Shown: positions 17,470 through 28,222 of the stretch, one piece after another | Layout of the letters: the number at the start of each line of letters is the position of its first letter | Numbering within the stretch: the stretch's first letter is position 1 | Origin: Nitrobacter sp. Nb-311A | GTDB taxonomy: Bacteria > Pseudomonadota > Alphaproteobacteria > Rhizobiales > Xanthobacteraceae | Reading direction: 5' to 3' | NCBI RefSeq assembly: GCF_000152905.1 | Contig: NZ_CH672425.1 | Location: 10,400-55,894, forward strand | DNA length: 45,495 nucleotides | Made by a program: the position numbers and the translations under genes | The notes under the pieces: generated by a model | The model's database searches: none | Seen by the model: the letters and a program-made list of their open reading frames with translations, nothing else | Told to the model about the DNA's origin: nothing

Positions 17470-17949
17470 GTGAGGACAACCGAAAAAGCCTGAGACTGCA
17501 CTGAATCGGCGCGCTTCACTTATGGTCCCGTCTATGCCCCCCCGTGCAACGCACGATGGCTTTGCCAACAACGGAGTTTCTGTCGCGTGCGTTTGCGAAC
17601 GGTGGCTGCGGTCGCAGCCCACATTTCGCGCATGTCGCCAGGATGTGAACTACGTGTCACCTCCTGACGTTGCTAAGGCACTGTACGAACGATGGCGCTG
17701 CCAGAAGCAAAACACTGCAGGTGGCGATACCTGAGGGCCCGAGGCCAGCAAATATTGTGGCTAAAAGAACACGGAATGCCCGGTTTCTACGGTGGGCCGC
17801 GCACCAAGACTGAAACCGGACCACCTCATAGAGTAGTGATTTTGACGGAACGTTCTACAGCTGTCGAACGACTTCCAACTTTCTGTGTAGGGACTTGCCG
17901 TACTTGTTTGTGCGGATACGATGTTGAGACAAAAACTGGGAAGAAATCC
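17470..17949. other. Intergenic, no gene recognised
   Basis: A continuous frame from 17692 leads into the next gene, but its first 86 codons have no family similarity and an unusual composition, so I treat it as untranslated. No clear terminator or promoter was found. Confidence 0.5.
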
Positions 17950-18357
17950 ATGAAAGCGTCTGTACTGTGCTTCCGCGCCGCCGTGCTTATGGTCGTGTGC
18001 GGCATTATCTGGGGTATCGCAATGGGCATCAGCCATGACCATTCGACTTTTCCCGCCCATGCGCACCTTAATCTGCTTGGATGGGTGTCCCTCTTCCTCT
18101 TCGGCATCTACTATCATCTGCATCCGGCCATCGACGACAACCGCTTGGCTTCCTTGCAGGTCTGGATTTGGATCGCTGCTACAGTGGTCCTGAGCATCGG
18201 AGTAGCCTTGGTGCATTTGGGACGACCGTCAGCGGAGCCTGCGGCCGCGATAGCTTCACTGGTCATTCTTGCTGACATGTTACTATTCGGATGGCTTGTT
18301 TTTCGGCGCGAGAAGAAGCAATTGGCACACCAGCCGTCAGCTGCACCCGCCGATTAA
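17950..18357 (+). CDS. Small multi-helix membrane protein with heme-copper-oxidase-like His motif
   Basis: From the ATG at 17950 the product has 135 residues and four predicted membrane helices (about 9-27, 38-58, 70-90, 96-118). The segment FPAHAHLNLLGWVSLFLFG places His residues in an AHAHLNLLGW pattern that resembles the start of subunit I of cbb3-type oxidases and NO reductases. Short proteins of this type occur in alphaproteobacteria without the catalytic remainder. It cannot be an oxidase by itself because the copper ligands and most helices are missing. A link to the upstream cytochrome c' is plausible but inferred. Confidence 0.7.
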   Translation: MKASVLCFRAAVLMVVCGIIWGIAMGISHDHSTFPAHAHLNLLGWVSLFLFGIYYHLHPAIDDNRLASLQVWIWIAATVVLSIGVALVHLGRPSAEPAAAIASLVILADMLLFGWLVFRREKKQLAHQPSAAPAD

Positions 18358-18783
18358 GGCAGGCGCAGCGGTTCATTCAGGCTCGAGGGCAGGCAGAATG
18401 GTCGGCTACGATCTCTGGCAGGAGAAACGCGTCGCGAAGCAGAAGATGAAGCAAGCTCCGATCGCCGTGAGCGACAAATGATGGCCTTCCTGCACCATAG
18501 CCGCTTGCACGTTTGAAGTGAAAGCAAGGTATCAAGGAAAAGGAGAAGGTTAGACGCCAGGCCCCTCTGCTCCGCCACTTGCCTTGGCTCCAATATTCTC
18601 CGTTGCCAATATCCACGCTCAAAACGCGCAGAATTGCAGGGTTTTCGCGCAAAGCTCTTGACTGCGCCGTCTGGCCAAAACGTCGATTTCGTTCTCTCTC
18701 GGCCGATATTCTCCAAACCTCACGACTTTGCGGATTTGGTACGGTTTCGTAAGGCGCTGAAATCTCGCCGTTATCCGTGAGGG
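18358..18783. other. Intergenic region downstream of hsdR, no gene recognised
   Basis: Minus-strand frames extend through here, but they are unsupported by start context or similarity. The region separates convergent genes. No attachment site or terminator was identified with confidence. Confidence 0.45.
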
Positions 18784-21700
18784 TCAATCCGTACTTTCCG
18801 CACGGTGGTTGCATAGCGAGAGAACCTGTAATCGAACTTTCCAGTCGCTGCTACGCGCTCTGAACAACCTCCCGCAGCATGACCTCGGCCTGCGCCAGCA
18901 CCGTCTGCACCGCCTCCTGCTCCAGTCGGGCGGGTAGCCGTACTTCTTGAGAATACGCTTCACCAGAACCCGCATACGGGCGCGGGCGGATGCCTTGTGC
19001 TGCCAGTCGACGGTGGCCGAGCTACGCATCTGCTTCACCAACTCGGTAGCAATGATTCGAAGCTGCTCGCTGCCCATGGCTTGGACCGCGCTCTCGTTTT
19101 CAGCAAGCGCATCGTAGAAGGCCAACTCCTCCGGCGACAGGCCGTGTTCCTCGCCACGGGCGGCCGACGCCTTGATGTCCCTGGCCAGCGCAATCAGCTC
19201 CTGAATCATCTCGACCGTCGAGATGGCGTTGGCATGATAGCGGGCCACAGCTTCTTCCAGGCGCTGGCTGAAGGTCTTCGCCTCCACGACATTCGAGCGC
19301 GACCGGCTCCTGATCTCGCCGTTGAGCAGCTTCTTTAGCGCCTCCAGCGCGAGGTTCTTCTTCTCCATCTGCTGGATTTCGGCGAGGAACTCGTCCGACA
19401 GGATCGACAGGTCGGGCGACTGGATGCCCGCCGCTTGCAGGATGTCCACGATCTCGGCATTGGCAACGGCCTGATTGAGCAACTGCTCCACGATCAGGGA
19501 TTTCGCCCTGTCCGACATCCTGCCGCTGGCGGTAGTTTTCACGAGTGCGGCCCGCACCGCCTGAAAGAAGCCGACCTCATCGCGGATGGACCGGGCCTCG
19601 TCGCTGGCCGAGGCCAGCGCATAGGCCTTGCTCAACTCCAGAACGGCGTCCTGATAACGGCGATGGGCCTTCTTCTTCTCCTCGGCGTTCTCGACCTTGG
19701 CCGCCTCGCGATCCTGCGATTTCAGTACCCAGTCAATGGCATCGGCAAGGGCGACAAGACGCTGCTGCGGCAGACCGGTGATCCCGAGGATGTAATCGTG
19801 GCCGTGGAACATGCCACGCACGATCTCGTATTTTTCCATCAGGACCGCGACGGCTTGCTCCTCGTCGATGCCGGTCTTGTCACGGTCGGACGCCGTGTAC
19901 TGGCTGAGCGCATTCTTCAGGTTCTGCGCGATGCCGATATAGTCCACGATCAGGCCGCCGGGCTTCTCCCGGAAGACGCGGTTGACGCGGGCGATGGCCT
20001 GCATCAGGCCGTGACCACGCATCGGCTTGTCGATGTACATGGTGTGCATGCACGGCGCGTCGAAACCGGTCAGCCACATGTCTCGCACGATCACCAGCTT
20101 GAGCGGATCGTTTGGGTCACGCGCCCGTTTGGCAAGATCATCACGACGCTTCTTGTTGCCGATATGCGGTTGCCAGTTCAACGGATCGGATGCTGAGCCG
20201 GTCATCACGATCTTGATCGCGCCCTTGTCGTCATCGTCAGAATGCCAGTCAGGACGAAGGGCGACGATCTGGCTGTAGAGGTCAACACAGATGCGGCGGC
20301 TCATGCACACCGCCATCGCCTTGCCCGGCATGCCCTCGATACGGCTCTCCAGATGTTCGACCAGATCGGCGGCGATCTGCGACAGTCGCTTCTCCGCGCC
20401 GACCAATCGCTCAACGGTGGTCCACTTCGCCTTCTGCTTCTCCTGCTCGCTCAGCGTCTCGTCTTCGAGGATCGCCTCGATCTCGGCGTCGATATGCGGC
20501 TTCTCGTCGTCGTTAAGTTCGATGCGGGCAAGCCTGCTCTCGTAGAAGATCGGCACCGTGGCCCCGTCCTCCACGGCGCGGCTGATGTCGTAGATGTCGA
20601 TGTACTCACCGAAGATCGCGGGCGTGTTCACGTCCTCGGCTTCAATCGGTGTGCCGGTGAAGCCGATGAAGGAGGCATTCGGCAATCCCTGCCGGATATA
20701 ATGTGCATAGCCATAGCGGCGCTTGCCGGTCGCCTTGTCGAGCTTGGCGTCGAATCCGTACTGGCTGCGGTGCGCCTCATCGGCCACCACGATCACATTG
20801 CGCCGATCCGTCAGCAACGGAAATTCTTCCTCTCCGGCCTCCGGCGTGAATTTCTGTACCGTGGTGAAGATCACGCCGCCGGAAGCACGGTCGAGCAGAC
20901 GGCGCAGATCGTCGCGGCCGTCGGCTTGTTCCGGCGTCTGCCGGATGAGATCGCGGCACATGCCGAACGTGGAAAACAACTGGTCGTCGAGATCGTTGCG
21001 GTCGGTGAGCACCACCAGTGTCGGGTTCTCCAATTCCCTTGATCGCACGACAAGCCCGCCAAAGAACGCCATCAGCAGGCTCTTGCCCGATCCCTGCGTG
21101 TGCCAGATCACGCCGATCTTGCGGTCGCCCTCCGGTTGCGCCGCCTGAATCGCGCTGGCGAGCGCCTTCCTCGCGCCGTGGAACTGGTGGTATCCGGCGA
21201 TGATCTTGAACGGCCCGCCGCCTTTGTCGCCGAACACGATGAAATCGCGCAGCAGGGCGAGGAACCGGGTCTTGTCGAAGACGCCGCGCAGCAGGGTTTC
21301 CATCTCACGCGGGCCGTGCGGCGTGAAATCGTTCTCGGCGCCCGTGATCGTGCGCCACGGCATGAAGCGTTCCTCATCCGCCGTCAGCGAGCCGATACGC
21401 GCCATCATGCCGTCGGAGGCGACCAGAACCGCATTGGTGCGAAACAGCGACGGGATCTGCGCCTTGTAGGTCTGCAGCTGGTTGAAAGCGCCGGTGATAT
21501 GCGCATTCTCCGCGCCGGCATTCTTCAGTTCGATCACGCCAAGCGGCAGGCCGTTGACGAACACCACGACGTCCGGGCGGCGATTGTACCGTCCCTCCAC
21601 GATGGTGAACTGGTTCGTCACCAGCCAGTCATTGTTGTCGGGATTGTCGAAGTCGATCAGCCAGACCTTGTCGCCCTTGATCTCGCCGTCGCCGGTCGCG

Positions 21701-22038
21701 AACTCGACATCGACGCCCTCGGTCAGGAGACGGTGAATGCGCCGGTTCTCCTCGACCAGTGATGGCGTCTCGATGATGGATAGCTGCTTGATGGCATCGG
21801 CCCGCGCTTCAGCCGGAATGTTGGGGTTCAGCCGCTCGACGATCGCGCTCAGACGTGCTGCCAGGATGACATCGCCATAAGCCAGACGTTCCGGAGCGGA
21901 ACCGTCCGGGGCGATCCGGGCAGAGCCAGCATACGCATAGCCCAGATCCGCAAGAATGCCGAGCGCGGCCTGTTCGACCACGTCCTCCGTAATACCCATC
22001 CCGCGCTCCCCCCAATCCCCAGACGCGTTGTGGCTCAC
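18784..22038 (-). CDS. hsdR: Type I restriction endonuclease subunit R
   Basis: HsdR is the motor and nuclease subunit of a type I restriction enzyme. The frame encodes 1084 residues. The N-terminal nuclease motif is [20 protein letters not shown] (Asp, then Glu-x-Lys, about 153-172). The SF2 helicase core has Walker [17 protein letters not shown] (about 311-326) and DEAH box [13 protein letters not shown] (about 422-434), with later motifs such as [10 protein letters not shown] and [23 protein letters not shown]-like blocks. The C-terminus is altered: after KKYGYPPD a single missing base (near 18932) replaces an expected [16 protein letters not shown] end, which would stop near 18852, with an Arg-rich tail of about 50 residues. 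It is the last gene of hsdM-hsdS-fic-hsdR. Confidence 0.92.
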   Translation of the reverse strand: MSHNASGDWGERGMGITEDVVEQAALGILADLGYAYAGSARIAPDGSAPERLAYGDVILAARLSAIVERLNPNIPAEARADAIKQLSIIETPSLVEENRRIHRLLTEGVDVEFATGDGEIKGDKVWLIDFDNPDNNDWLVTNQFTIVEGRYNRRPDVVVFVNGLPLGVIELKNAGAENAHITGAFNQLQTYKAQIPSLFRTNAVLVASDGMMARIGSLTADEERFMPWRTITGAENDFTPHGPREMETLLRGVFDKTRFLALLRDFIVFGDKGGGPFKIIAGYHQFHGARKALASAIQAAQPEGDRKIGVIWHTQGSGKSLLMAFFGGLVVRSRELENPTLVVLTDRNDLDDQLFSTFGMCRDLIRQTPEQADGRDDLRRLLDRASGGVIFTTVQKFTPEAGEEEFPLLTDRRNVIVVADEAHRSQYGFDAKLDKATGKRRYGYAHYIRQGLPNASFIGFTGTPIEAEDVNTPAIFGEYIDIYDISRAVEDGATVPIFYESRLARIELNDDEKPHIDAEIEAILEDETLSEQEKQKAKWTTVERLVGAEKRLSQIAADLVEHLESRIEGMPGKAMAVCMSRRICVDLYSQIVALRPDWHSDDDDKGAIKIVMTGSASDPLNWQPHIGNKKRRDDLAKRARDPNDPLKLVIVRDMWLTGFDAPCMHTMYIDKPMRGHGLMQAIARVNRVFREKPGGLIVDYIGIAQNLKNALSQYTASDRDKTGIDEEQAVAVLMEKYEIVRGMFHGHDYILGITGLPQQRLVALADAIDWVLKSQDREAAKVENAEEKKKAHRRYQDAVLELSKAYALASASDEARSIRDEVGFFQAVRAALVKTTASGRMSDRAKSLIVEQLLNQAVANAEIVDILQAAGIQSPDLSILSDEFLAEIQQMEKKNLALEALKKLLNGEIRSRSRSNVVEAKTFSQRLEEAVARYHANAISTVEMIQELIALARDIKASAARGEEHGLSPEELAFYDALAENESAVQAMGSEQLRIIATELVKQMRSSATVDWQHKASARARMRVLVKRILKKYGYPPDWSRRRCRRCWRRPRSCCGRLFRARSSDWKVRLQVLSLCNHRAESTD

Positions 22039-22118
22039 CTGTTCGCATCAAGCCTTGTTGTGTATCACATATCGGCAATATGTGAGCAACAAGCTGTCTT
22101 GTCGCTCATCCATGAGCC

Positions 22119-23234
22119 TCAAAATACGCTCCGCCCCTCCGCAATGTTCAACAGTTCGGCAAATGCCAGAATGGCTGCGCGCCTGCCGCTCGCAGACTGC
22201 AATTCCGTCAACAGCCCCTCATCGCGCACCAGCCGCAAAATGCGGTTTGCCGTTGGGCGAGGAATATCGGCGGTTTCGACAAAATCCGATGTCTTGAAGA
22301 TCGGGCGAGCAAACATCCAGTCGAGCGCCCGCACCCCGTATTGCGACCGTGTAACCTGCGCAATCCAGTCTTTCCGGTCACGGTAGAGGGTATGGATCGC
22401 CTGCGCCTTGGTCTGGTTTGCCTCGGCCTGCGCGATCAGCGCCTTCAGGAAAAACGCGACCCAGCCCGACCAGTCATCGTCGCGGGAGACGGCCAGCAGG
22501 CGCTCATAATACTCCTCCCGGCGGCTTTCGAGGTAGTCGCTCAGATAGAAATTGGGGCGCGAAAGCAGTCCGTTCGCGTAGAGGAACAGCGGAACAACCA
22601 GGCGACCGAGCCGCCCGTTACCATCCAGAAAGGGATGGATTGCCTCGAACTCGGCGTGAACAATCGCAAGCTGGACGAGCTTGTCGGGAGCATCGGCATG
22701 GAGATACTGCTCCCATGCGTCCATCGCCTGCGGCAGCTTGTCGGCAGCACAGGGCACGAACCGCGCCTCATCCACGGAACACCCCCCCGGGCCGATCCAG
22801 TTGGCGATACGTCGATACTCGCCGGGGTCCTTGTTGCGCCCGCGCACACCCTGCATCAACACGCCATGGGTCTGGCGGATCAGCCGTTGCGAGAGCGGTA
22901 GCTCGGCCAGCAGCCGCGTGGCCTCGTTCAAGGCGGCGCGATAGTTCAACACCTCGCGAATGTCGGCCTTCTTTGGCGTGCTCTCGTCAAACAGCTCGCC
23001 CTGCGCCTCGAACTCCAGCACCTCACCGAGAGTGGCCTGCGTGCCTTCGATGCGGCTCGACAGCACCGCTTCCTGCGCGGTCAGCGGCGACAGCAGCACA
23101 TTCGGATTGGAAATGCCGTGCAGCACGCCCTCGTAACGGGCGACCGCCGCATTGGCTGGGCCGATCAGCGGCAGCAGGCGCGGCCAGTCGAGATTTTCGG
23201 GCGGGAACCTGCCCTGATGATACTGCACCGCCAT
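22119..23234 (-). CDS. Fic-domain AMP-transferase within the restriction operon
   Basis: Fic proteins transfer AMP (or related groups) from nucleotides to target proteins. The 371-residue product has the complete active motif HPFLDGNGRLGR (about 200-211), with the catalytic His and the phosphate-binding Asn-Gly-Arg. It also has an N-terminal inhibitory helix motif SSRIEG (about 59-64, matching S/TxxxEG), so it is a self-inhibited class II type. The C-terminal part (about 290-371) contains a winged-helix-like section (IPRPTANRILRLVRDEGLL). The ATG overlaps the hsdS stop (TGATG) and hsdR follows after 80 bases, so it is translated as part of the hsd operon. The target is unknown. Confidence 0.92.
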   Translation of the reverse strand: MAVQYHQGRFPPENLDWPRLLPLIGPANAAVARYEGVLHGISNPNVLLSPLTAQEAVLSSRIEGTQATLGEVLEFEAQGELFDESTPKKADIREVLNYRAALNEATRLLAELPLSQRLIRQTHGVLMQGVRGRNKDPGEYRRIANWIGPGGCSVDEARFVPCAADKLPQAMDAWEQYLHADAPDKLVQLAIVHAEFEAIHPFLDGNGRLGRLVVPLFLYANGLLSRPNFYLSDYLESRREEYYERLLAVSRDDDWSGWVAFFLKALIAQAEANQTKAQAIHTLYRDRKDWIAQVTRSQYGVRALDWMFARPIFKTSDFVETADIPRPTANRILRLVRDEGLLTELQSASGRRAAILAFAELLNIAEGRSVF

Positions 23235-24589
23235 CAGGCAACCGCCTCATTCGCGCGTTCGGCATCACGTAGGCGGATTTCGCCGGACATCAGCTTGGGC
23301 AGCAACAGGTCGCGGGTGGCGGCGAGGATGCGATTCTCTTTTTTATTGTGTTCGACCTTAGTAATGAGAGGAGCACATACCGAAGCAAAGCCATCTACTA
23401 TGTCCAAGGGTACGATTGGCATATTCGTTGCCAAGACAACATCGGGCCGAACTGCAGGGTAAGCTCCGCCGTCCGCGAGCTTGTCTAGCCTTTCAATGTT
23501 CTCAACAGACGTCGCGGCTAGATAAACCAGCGGAGCCATCGTTTTTTCTTTGGGGCGAAGCGCAGCAAATCCAGTGCTGGCCGTCAGTCCATCAATTCCC
23601 ACATAAGAATACGAGCCATTTCCGGGTCGGACGGTACCTACAATCGTATCGCCACCCCGCACAATTCTCCGGGCACGGCTAGGTGCATCTGACCATCGAT
23701 ACACGGTGGTCAGTTCAATTGTGCCCCATTTGGTATTCGCGAGGTCAACATACTCAATTGCGTGCGGTGCATTCCGGACGCTCCAACTTTCTGGGTTAAG
23801 GAACGCATAGTGGCCAAGATCACCCTCGCTCCACCCCTCAGGCAGTCCATCCTCGCCCAGTTCAGAGGGAAACAGCGCCGCCAGTTTCCGCGCCCGGTCG
23901 GGATCGTTGACCAGCCCGCCCATGACCTCGACAGGATCGGTCGCGCCGTCGATTTTTCGTCGCGTGGGGCCGAAATCGACAAACCAGTCGAGGAAGATCG
24001 CCTGCGCCATCGCCTCCAGCGTCTCGTTCGTCCGCCGGTTCAGCTCGATCTTGTCGTCGAGGGAGCTGAGGAGTGCAGCAATCGCGAGTTGGTGCTCCCT
24101 GTCCGGTACCGGCACACGCCATTGCGCAGCGAAATCCGTGTACTGGAAGCGCGCAACGCCGGTGTGTTGAATGTGATACGGGAACATTGCGCCCGTGGAG
24201 TAGATCGACTGGAGGTACCAATACAGGTAGTTCGGATCGACCAGTTCCCTGTTCACGCGCAAGAAGCGCGCAAAGCTGGCGCACGTTGCAGGCATGTCCA
24301 ACATATCGAAGACACGCTGATTGAGATACACTGTTCGACCCGTTGGCTGGTCCTTTGTTCCACCCGCCGTCTCGATCAGAATGTCGCCGGGACGTAACGT
24401 CTTTCTGTCGGCTGCTTTCTTAGGGATGTAGCGAACCGGAGCCGATGAGACATCGCCGTATCTAACTGCCGAGAAATCGGTCCCGCGTATCACGGCCATC
24501 TTCACGAGATCAGGACCGGCTTCGCCCTTTCCCCATTCGCCATCTCTCGTAAAGATGAGCAAGTCTTGGAGCGGGACAAGATCAGCCAT
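23234..24589 (-). CDS. hsdS: Type I restriction specificity subunit S
   Basis: HsdS recognises the bipartite DNA site and holds the methylase and endonuclease subunits together. The ATG at 24589 overlaps the end of hsdM by 8 bases and is preferred over an upstream frame extension. The 451-residue protein has two target recognition domains (about 1-165 and 245-400). Each is followed by a helical spacer: [20 protein letters not shown] leading to [12 protein letters not shown] (about 168-212), and [20 protein letters not shown] (near the end). The end GEIRLRDAE is typical. The recognition domains are AT-richer than the flanks, as is common for exchangeable specificity modules. Confidence 0.92.
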   Translation of the reverse strand: MADLVPLQDLLIFTRDGEWGKGEAGPDLVKMAVIRGTDFSAVRYGDVSSAPVRYIPKKAADRKTLRPGDILIETAGGTKDQPTGRTVYLNQRVFDMLDMPATCASFARFLRVNRELVDPNYLYWYLQSIYSTGAMFPYHIQHTGVARFQYTDFAAQWRVPVPDREHQLAIAALLSSLDDKIELNRRTNETLEAMAQAIFLDWFVDFGPTRRKIDGATDPVEVMGGLVNDPDRARKLAALFPSELGEDGLPEGWSEGDLGHYAFLNPESWSVRNAPHAIEYVDLANTKWGTIELTTVYRWSDAPSRARRIVRGGDTIVGTVRPGNGSYSYVGIDGLTASTGFAALRPKEKTMAPLVYLAATSVENIERLDKLADGGAYPAVRPDVVLATNMPIVPLDIVDGFASVCAPLITKVEHNKKENRILAATRDLLLPKLMSGEIRLRDAERANEAVA

Positions 24590-26123
24590 CAACCTGCTCC
24601 AGCAGGGTAGCAATCCGCTCCTCCAGTGCTCGCCCTTCATCGAACCGTGCCTGCAACTGCTCCCGTAGCGCCTCGAACTTCTCCGCGAACGGCACGCCAT
24701 CATCCTCGGCATCCGCCGCACCAACATAGCGTCCCGGCGTCAGCACATGGCCGTGCTCGCGCACTTCGGCGAGCGTGGCCGATTTGCAGAAGCCCGGTTC
24801 GTCGGCATAGGCGTCGGCGTGATCCTTGCCCCGCCAGCGATGATAGGCGTCGGCGATCCTTGAAATATCCTCGGCACTGAATTCGCGACGCACGCGGTCC
24901 ACCATGAAGCCGAGCTTGCGGGCGTCGATGAACAGGATTTCCCCGCGCCGATCGCGGTGACCATTGGCGCCCTTGTCTCGCGCCAGGACCCACAGACAGG
25001 CCGGAATCTGGGTCGAGAAGAACAGTTGTCCCGGCAGGGCGACCATGGCGTCCACCACGTCGGCTTCGATCATCGCCTTGCGGATGTCGCCCTCGCCCGA
25101 TTGCTGCGAGGACATCGAGCCGTTGGCGAGCACCACGCCCGCCGTGCCGCGTGGCGCGAGATGATGCAGGATATGCTGGAGCCAGGCGAAGTTGGCGTTG
25201 CTCTTCGGCGGCGTGCCGTATTTCCAGCGTTGATCCTCGCTCAGCCGCTCGCCGCCCCAATCGGAAATGTTGAAAGGTGGATTGGCGAGGATGAAATCCG
25301 CCTTGAGGTCCGCGAACTCGTCGCGGTGGAAGCTGCCTTCATTGTTCCAGCGAATGTCGGCGTCAATGCCCTGCACGGCGAGGTTCATCTTCGCCAGCCG
25401 CCATGTGGTGTGGTTGATCTCCTGCCCGTAGACGGCGATGGCATCGCGTCGCCCGCCATGTTCCTCGATGAATTTCTCCGACTGCACGAACATGCCGCCT
25501 GAGCCGCAGCATGGATCGTAGACGCGGCCCTGATAAGGCTCCAGCATCTCGACCAGCGTGCGCACCACCGAGCGGGGCGTGAAGAATTCGCCACCGCGCT
25601 TGCCTTCGGAGCCGGCAAAGCCCGACAGGAAATACTCGTAGACCCGGCCGAGCAGATCTTTCGCCTTATCGGTGCTGTCGTGCATGCCGATGTTGGAGAA
25701 CAGGTCGATCAGTTCGCCCAGCATGGTCTTGTTGAGCGTCGGGCGGGCATAATTCTTCGGCAGGACGCCTTTCAGGCCCTCGTTCGATGGAGCCTTCTCG
25801 ATGGCCTCCATCGCCTCATCGATCAGCTTGCCGATTTCGGGGCGCTTGGCGTTCGCCTGGAGATACGACCAGCGGGCTTCCTTCGGCACCCAGAACACAT
25901 GCTCGGCCAGATACTCCTCGGGGTCTTCGGCATCGGCGTATTGATCGGTCGTGAGCCTGACCCGCTGGGCCTCGAAGGCATCGGATATGTATTTGAGGAA
26001 GATCAGGCCGAGCGCGACATGCTTGTATTCCGATGGCTCCAGATTGCCCCGGAGCTTGTCGGCCGCCTTGAACAGCTCCGCCGTGAAGGCAAGATCGCCA
26101 TTGCCGTTGCTTGCTGTTGTCAA
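24582..26123 (-). CDS. hsdM: Type I DNA methyltransferase subunit M (N6-adenine)
   Basis: HsdM methylates adenine within the HsdS site. The 513-residue protein has the N-terminal HsdM helical domain ([20 protein letters not shown], about 13-32, and [16 protein letters not shown], about 36-51). The AdoMet-binding motif is [20 protein letters not shown] (about 203-222) and the catalytic motif is [14 protein letters not shown] (NPPF, about 284-297). The C-terminal helices end with a coiled coil that meets HsdS ([19 protein letters not shown]). It is the first gene of the operon, and its stop overlaps the hsdS start. Confidence 0.95.
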   Translation of the reverse strand: MTTASNGNGDLAFTAELFKAADKLRGNLEPSEYKHVALGLIFLKYISDAFEAQRVRLTTDQYADAEDPEEYLAEHVFWVPKEARWSYLQANAKRPEIGKLIDEAMEAIEKAPSNEGLKGVLPKNYARPTLNKTMLGELIDLFSNIGMHDSTDKAKDLLGRVYEYFLSGFAGSEGKRGGEFFTPRSVVRTLVEMLEPYQGRVYDPCCGSGGMFVQSEKFIEEHGGRRDAIAVYGQEINHTTWRLAKMNLAVQGIDADIRWNNEGSFHRDEFADLKADFILANPPFNISDWGGERLSEDQRWKYGTPPKSNANFAWLQHILHHLAPRGTAGVVLANGSMSSQQSGEGDIRKAMIEADVVDAMVALPGQLFFSTQIPACLWVLARDKGANGHRDRRGEILFIDARKLGFMVDRVRREFSAEDISRIADAYHRWRGKDHADAYADEPGFCKSATLAEVREHGHVLTPGRYVGAADAEDDGVPFAEKFEALREQLQARFDEGRALEERIATLLEQVDG

Positions 26124-26241
26124 TTCCTGCCCCTCACGCGTTCGCTCGTCTGGACGCGACCCTTGAAGGGTTTAATGCCAGCTGGCGCACATTGGAAGGC
26201 TGCGCCGAACGTCTGGATACAGAACGACGCCTGACATCGTC

Positions 26242-26345
26242 AAAATCGCTGCTTTTCCCACTCCACCGGAAACGGCCTCATCAGCTTGGCCAGCATGATG
26301 TCCGGCCGCTGCCTTGCGTCGAGGATCGCAACAACGTTTATGGTC
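26242..26345 (-). pseudogene. Recombinase-associated protein tail, remnant
   Basis: Minus-strand reading gives NVVAILDARQRPDIMLAKL then MRPFPVEWEKQRF and a stop. This matches the end of the truncated protein at 27576-27949 (VEAIIDGRQGSEITLAALM, KPFPVEWERQ) and, as I recall, the C-terminal region of rhizobial serine-recombinase-associated proteins. Upstream sequence has diverged beyond recognition, so only the last 33 or so codons survive. Confidence 0.6.
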
Positions 26346-26479
26346 CGGGCCGCATTGCCCCTGGCTCCGGAAGCTCCTTGAGACACAAGCGCGCAAACTT
26401 CCGATCCGCCAGTTTGCAACCATATCTCCCGAGCACTAAGTGAAAGCGTAGATTGTCTCGAAGAAGCGAAGGATCACCC

Positions 26480-27598
26480 ATGCTCTATGTCGACATCCCC
26501 GCGCTCTCCGATTTGCGCAAGCTCAATGATGTGCGCGCCGATGCCTGCGTATCCATCTACGTTCCGACTACTCCTTTGACCCAGGATGTCGAGGCCTCGC
26601 GCATCGAGGCCGGCAATCTCGCTAAGCAGGCCTATGCCCAGCTTGAAGCCGGTGGTCTGGACAAGCGGCGACTGGCGCTCCTGGCGGAACAGCTCGACGA
26701 TTTGTTGGATGATGACGAGTTCTGGCGCTTTCAGGCGCGTTCCCTCGCGATCTTTGCAACGCCGGACACCATCCAGACCTTCCGGCTGGCAAATCGACTC
26801 CAGTCGGCGATTGAAGTGGCGGATCGCTTTTTACTCAAGCCGCTGATGCGCGCCATCACCTTCCCAAATGAAGCGTTCGTGCTGGCAATCTCCGAGAACA
26901 ATGTGCGACTGATCGAGGTGTTTCCTGACTTGCCGCCGCAGCGTCTGCAGGTGCCGGACCTGCCAAAGGATGCGGCCAGCGCGGTCAAGGTCTCCTCACT
27001 TAACAATCGTACCTCGTTGCGCCGCGTAATGGGGTCGGAGGGTCAGAAGGTACGGCTTGCACAATATTCGCGCATGGTGGATGCGGCCATTCGCCCGATA
27101 CTTGCGGGACGCGACGTGCCACTGATTCTGGCTGCGAATGAGCCGGTGGCGGCCATTTTCCGTTCGATCAACAGCAATCCAAATCTCGTCCCCGAAACCC
27201 TGACGGTGACCGATGACCGTTCGACGGAGAGCGAGATCGCCGCAGCGGCGCGGCCCATACTCGATGCCGCCTACGCGCGGGAGATCGAAGGCGTCAGGGC
27301 TCTGTTTGAACAACGCGCCAATGACCGTCGGGCCACCACAGATATCTCGGACGCAGCGCGTCTTGCCACGTTTGGCGGAATAGAAACCCTGCTGGTGAAC
27401 TTCGACGAGATCGTCCATGGCACCGTCGACGAGGATACCGGAGCCGTAGTCTTTGGCGAGGAAGGGCCCGACACCTATGGAATTGTGGATGAGATCATGC
27501 GTCGTGCACTAACCAGCGGTGCTCGCGTCATTGCCGCACGCAAGAATGATATTCCGGGCGCAGGATCGTTGGCGGCTACCTTGCGCTATCCGCTTTAG
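26480..27598 (+). CDS. baeRF-type (bacterial eRF1-like) protein
   Basis: The ATG at 26480 gives 372 residues. The beginning MLYVDIPALSDLRKLND and VSIYVPTTPLTQDVEASRIE (about 25-44), and the C-terminal ATFGGIETLLVNFDEIVHG (about 295-313), fit the bacterial archaeo-eukaryotic release factor families (I believe family 11). These share the domain plan of eRF1 and are predicted to act on ribosomes, perhaps in stress or conflict, but their function is not established. There is no GGQ-like catalytic loop that I can point to. A weak AAGGAT site lies about 8 bases upstream. It is flanked on both sides by related gene tails (26242-26345 and 27576-27949). Confidence 0.72.
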   Translation: MLYVDIPALSDLRKLNDVRADACVSIYVPTTPLTQDVEASRIEAGNLAKQAYAQLEAGGLDKRRLALLAEQLDDLLDDDEFWRFQARSLAIFATPDTIQTFRLANRLQSAIEVADRFLLKPLMRAITFPNEAFVLAISENNVRLIEVFPDLPPQRLQVPDLPKDAASAVKVSSLNNRTSLRRVMGSEGQKVRLAQYSRMVDAAIRPILAGRDVPLILAANEPVAAIFRSINSNPNLVPETLTVTDDRSTESEIAAAARPILDAAYAREIEGVRALFEQRANDRRATTDISDAARLATFGGIETLLVNFDEIVHGTVDEDTGAVVFGEEGPDTYGIVDEIMRRALTSGARVIAARKNDIPGAGSLAATLRYPL

Positions 27599-27949
27599 AA
27601 ATCGCAAGATAACTACATTGCCTCTCCCACTCCACCGGAAACGGCTTCATCAACGCCGCCAGCGTGATTTCCGATCCCTGCCGGCCATCTATGATTGCCT
27701 CCACGATGTGCGGCGCCAGTAGGGTGAGCCGCAGGACACGGCTGACATAGGATGCATTGATCTTCTCTGCGGCGGCAATGTCCTCGACGGTGGCATGAAC
27801 GCCGGTTTCCAGCAGCTTGCGCCAGCGGAAGCCTCTGGCGATAGCTTTGACCATGGTGTTGTCGACACGGGCGCGTGGTAGCACCCACGACGAGGTGCCG
27901 TCGGGTAGGACAATCTGCTTGCGACCGCCGCGCTTGGCGAAGGTCAGCG
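27576..27949 (-). pseudogene. Recombinase-associated HTH protein, 5'-truncated by an IS21 end
   Basis: Reading leftward from the IS21 end at 27949, the frame gives LTFAKRGGRKQIVLPDG, then a helix-turn-helix region VEDIAAAEKINASYVSRVLR and ITLAALMKPFPVEWERQ. It matches small rhizobial proteins that accompany, or form the tail of, serine recombinases. The first few codons are removed by the IS21 end, and the frame runs on past the usual end to a stop at 27576. The tail resembles the remnant at 26242. Confidence 0.65.
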
Positions 27950-28019
27950 TGTCAATCGGCTCGCAAATTTGACCCCGTATCGGCGTTCAATTTTGACCCC
28001 TTTGCGCGGCGTGGTTTGA
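27950..28019. repeat. IS21 terminal fragment, istB side
   Basis: These 70 bases match 44971-45040 with a single mismatch. They begin TGTCAATCGGCTCGCAAATT and contain two TTTGACCCC-type repeats. Only this outer end is left; it is immediately followed by an istA-side end of another copy. Confidence 0.8.
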
Positions 28020-28138
28020 TAGCGTGTCATTCGGCCTGCAATATTGACCCGCTGAGCCGGGGGATCGGCGTTCAAAATTGACCCCCTGAAGGTTGGTCTG
28101 TTGCGCTGCCTGCTTTGTAACGAAGCAGTTGGTGGGAG

Positions 28139-28222
28139 ATGCTGGTCGTGGAGACGATTGCGCGCATACGGCGCGAACACTTCATCAAGGCAAGACGATC
28201 AGGGCGATCGCCCGCGACCTTC
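28139..28222 (+). pseudogene. istA: IS21 istA 5' fragment with frameshift
   Basis: The fragment begins MLVVETIARIRREHFIK, nearly the same as the intact copy at 834 (MLIVETIARIRREHFIKG). One base is missing in the following Gly-Lys codons, which destroys the frame, and the sequence leaves istA after about 28 codons. Confidence 0.8.
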
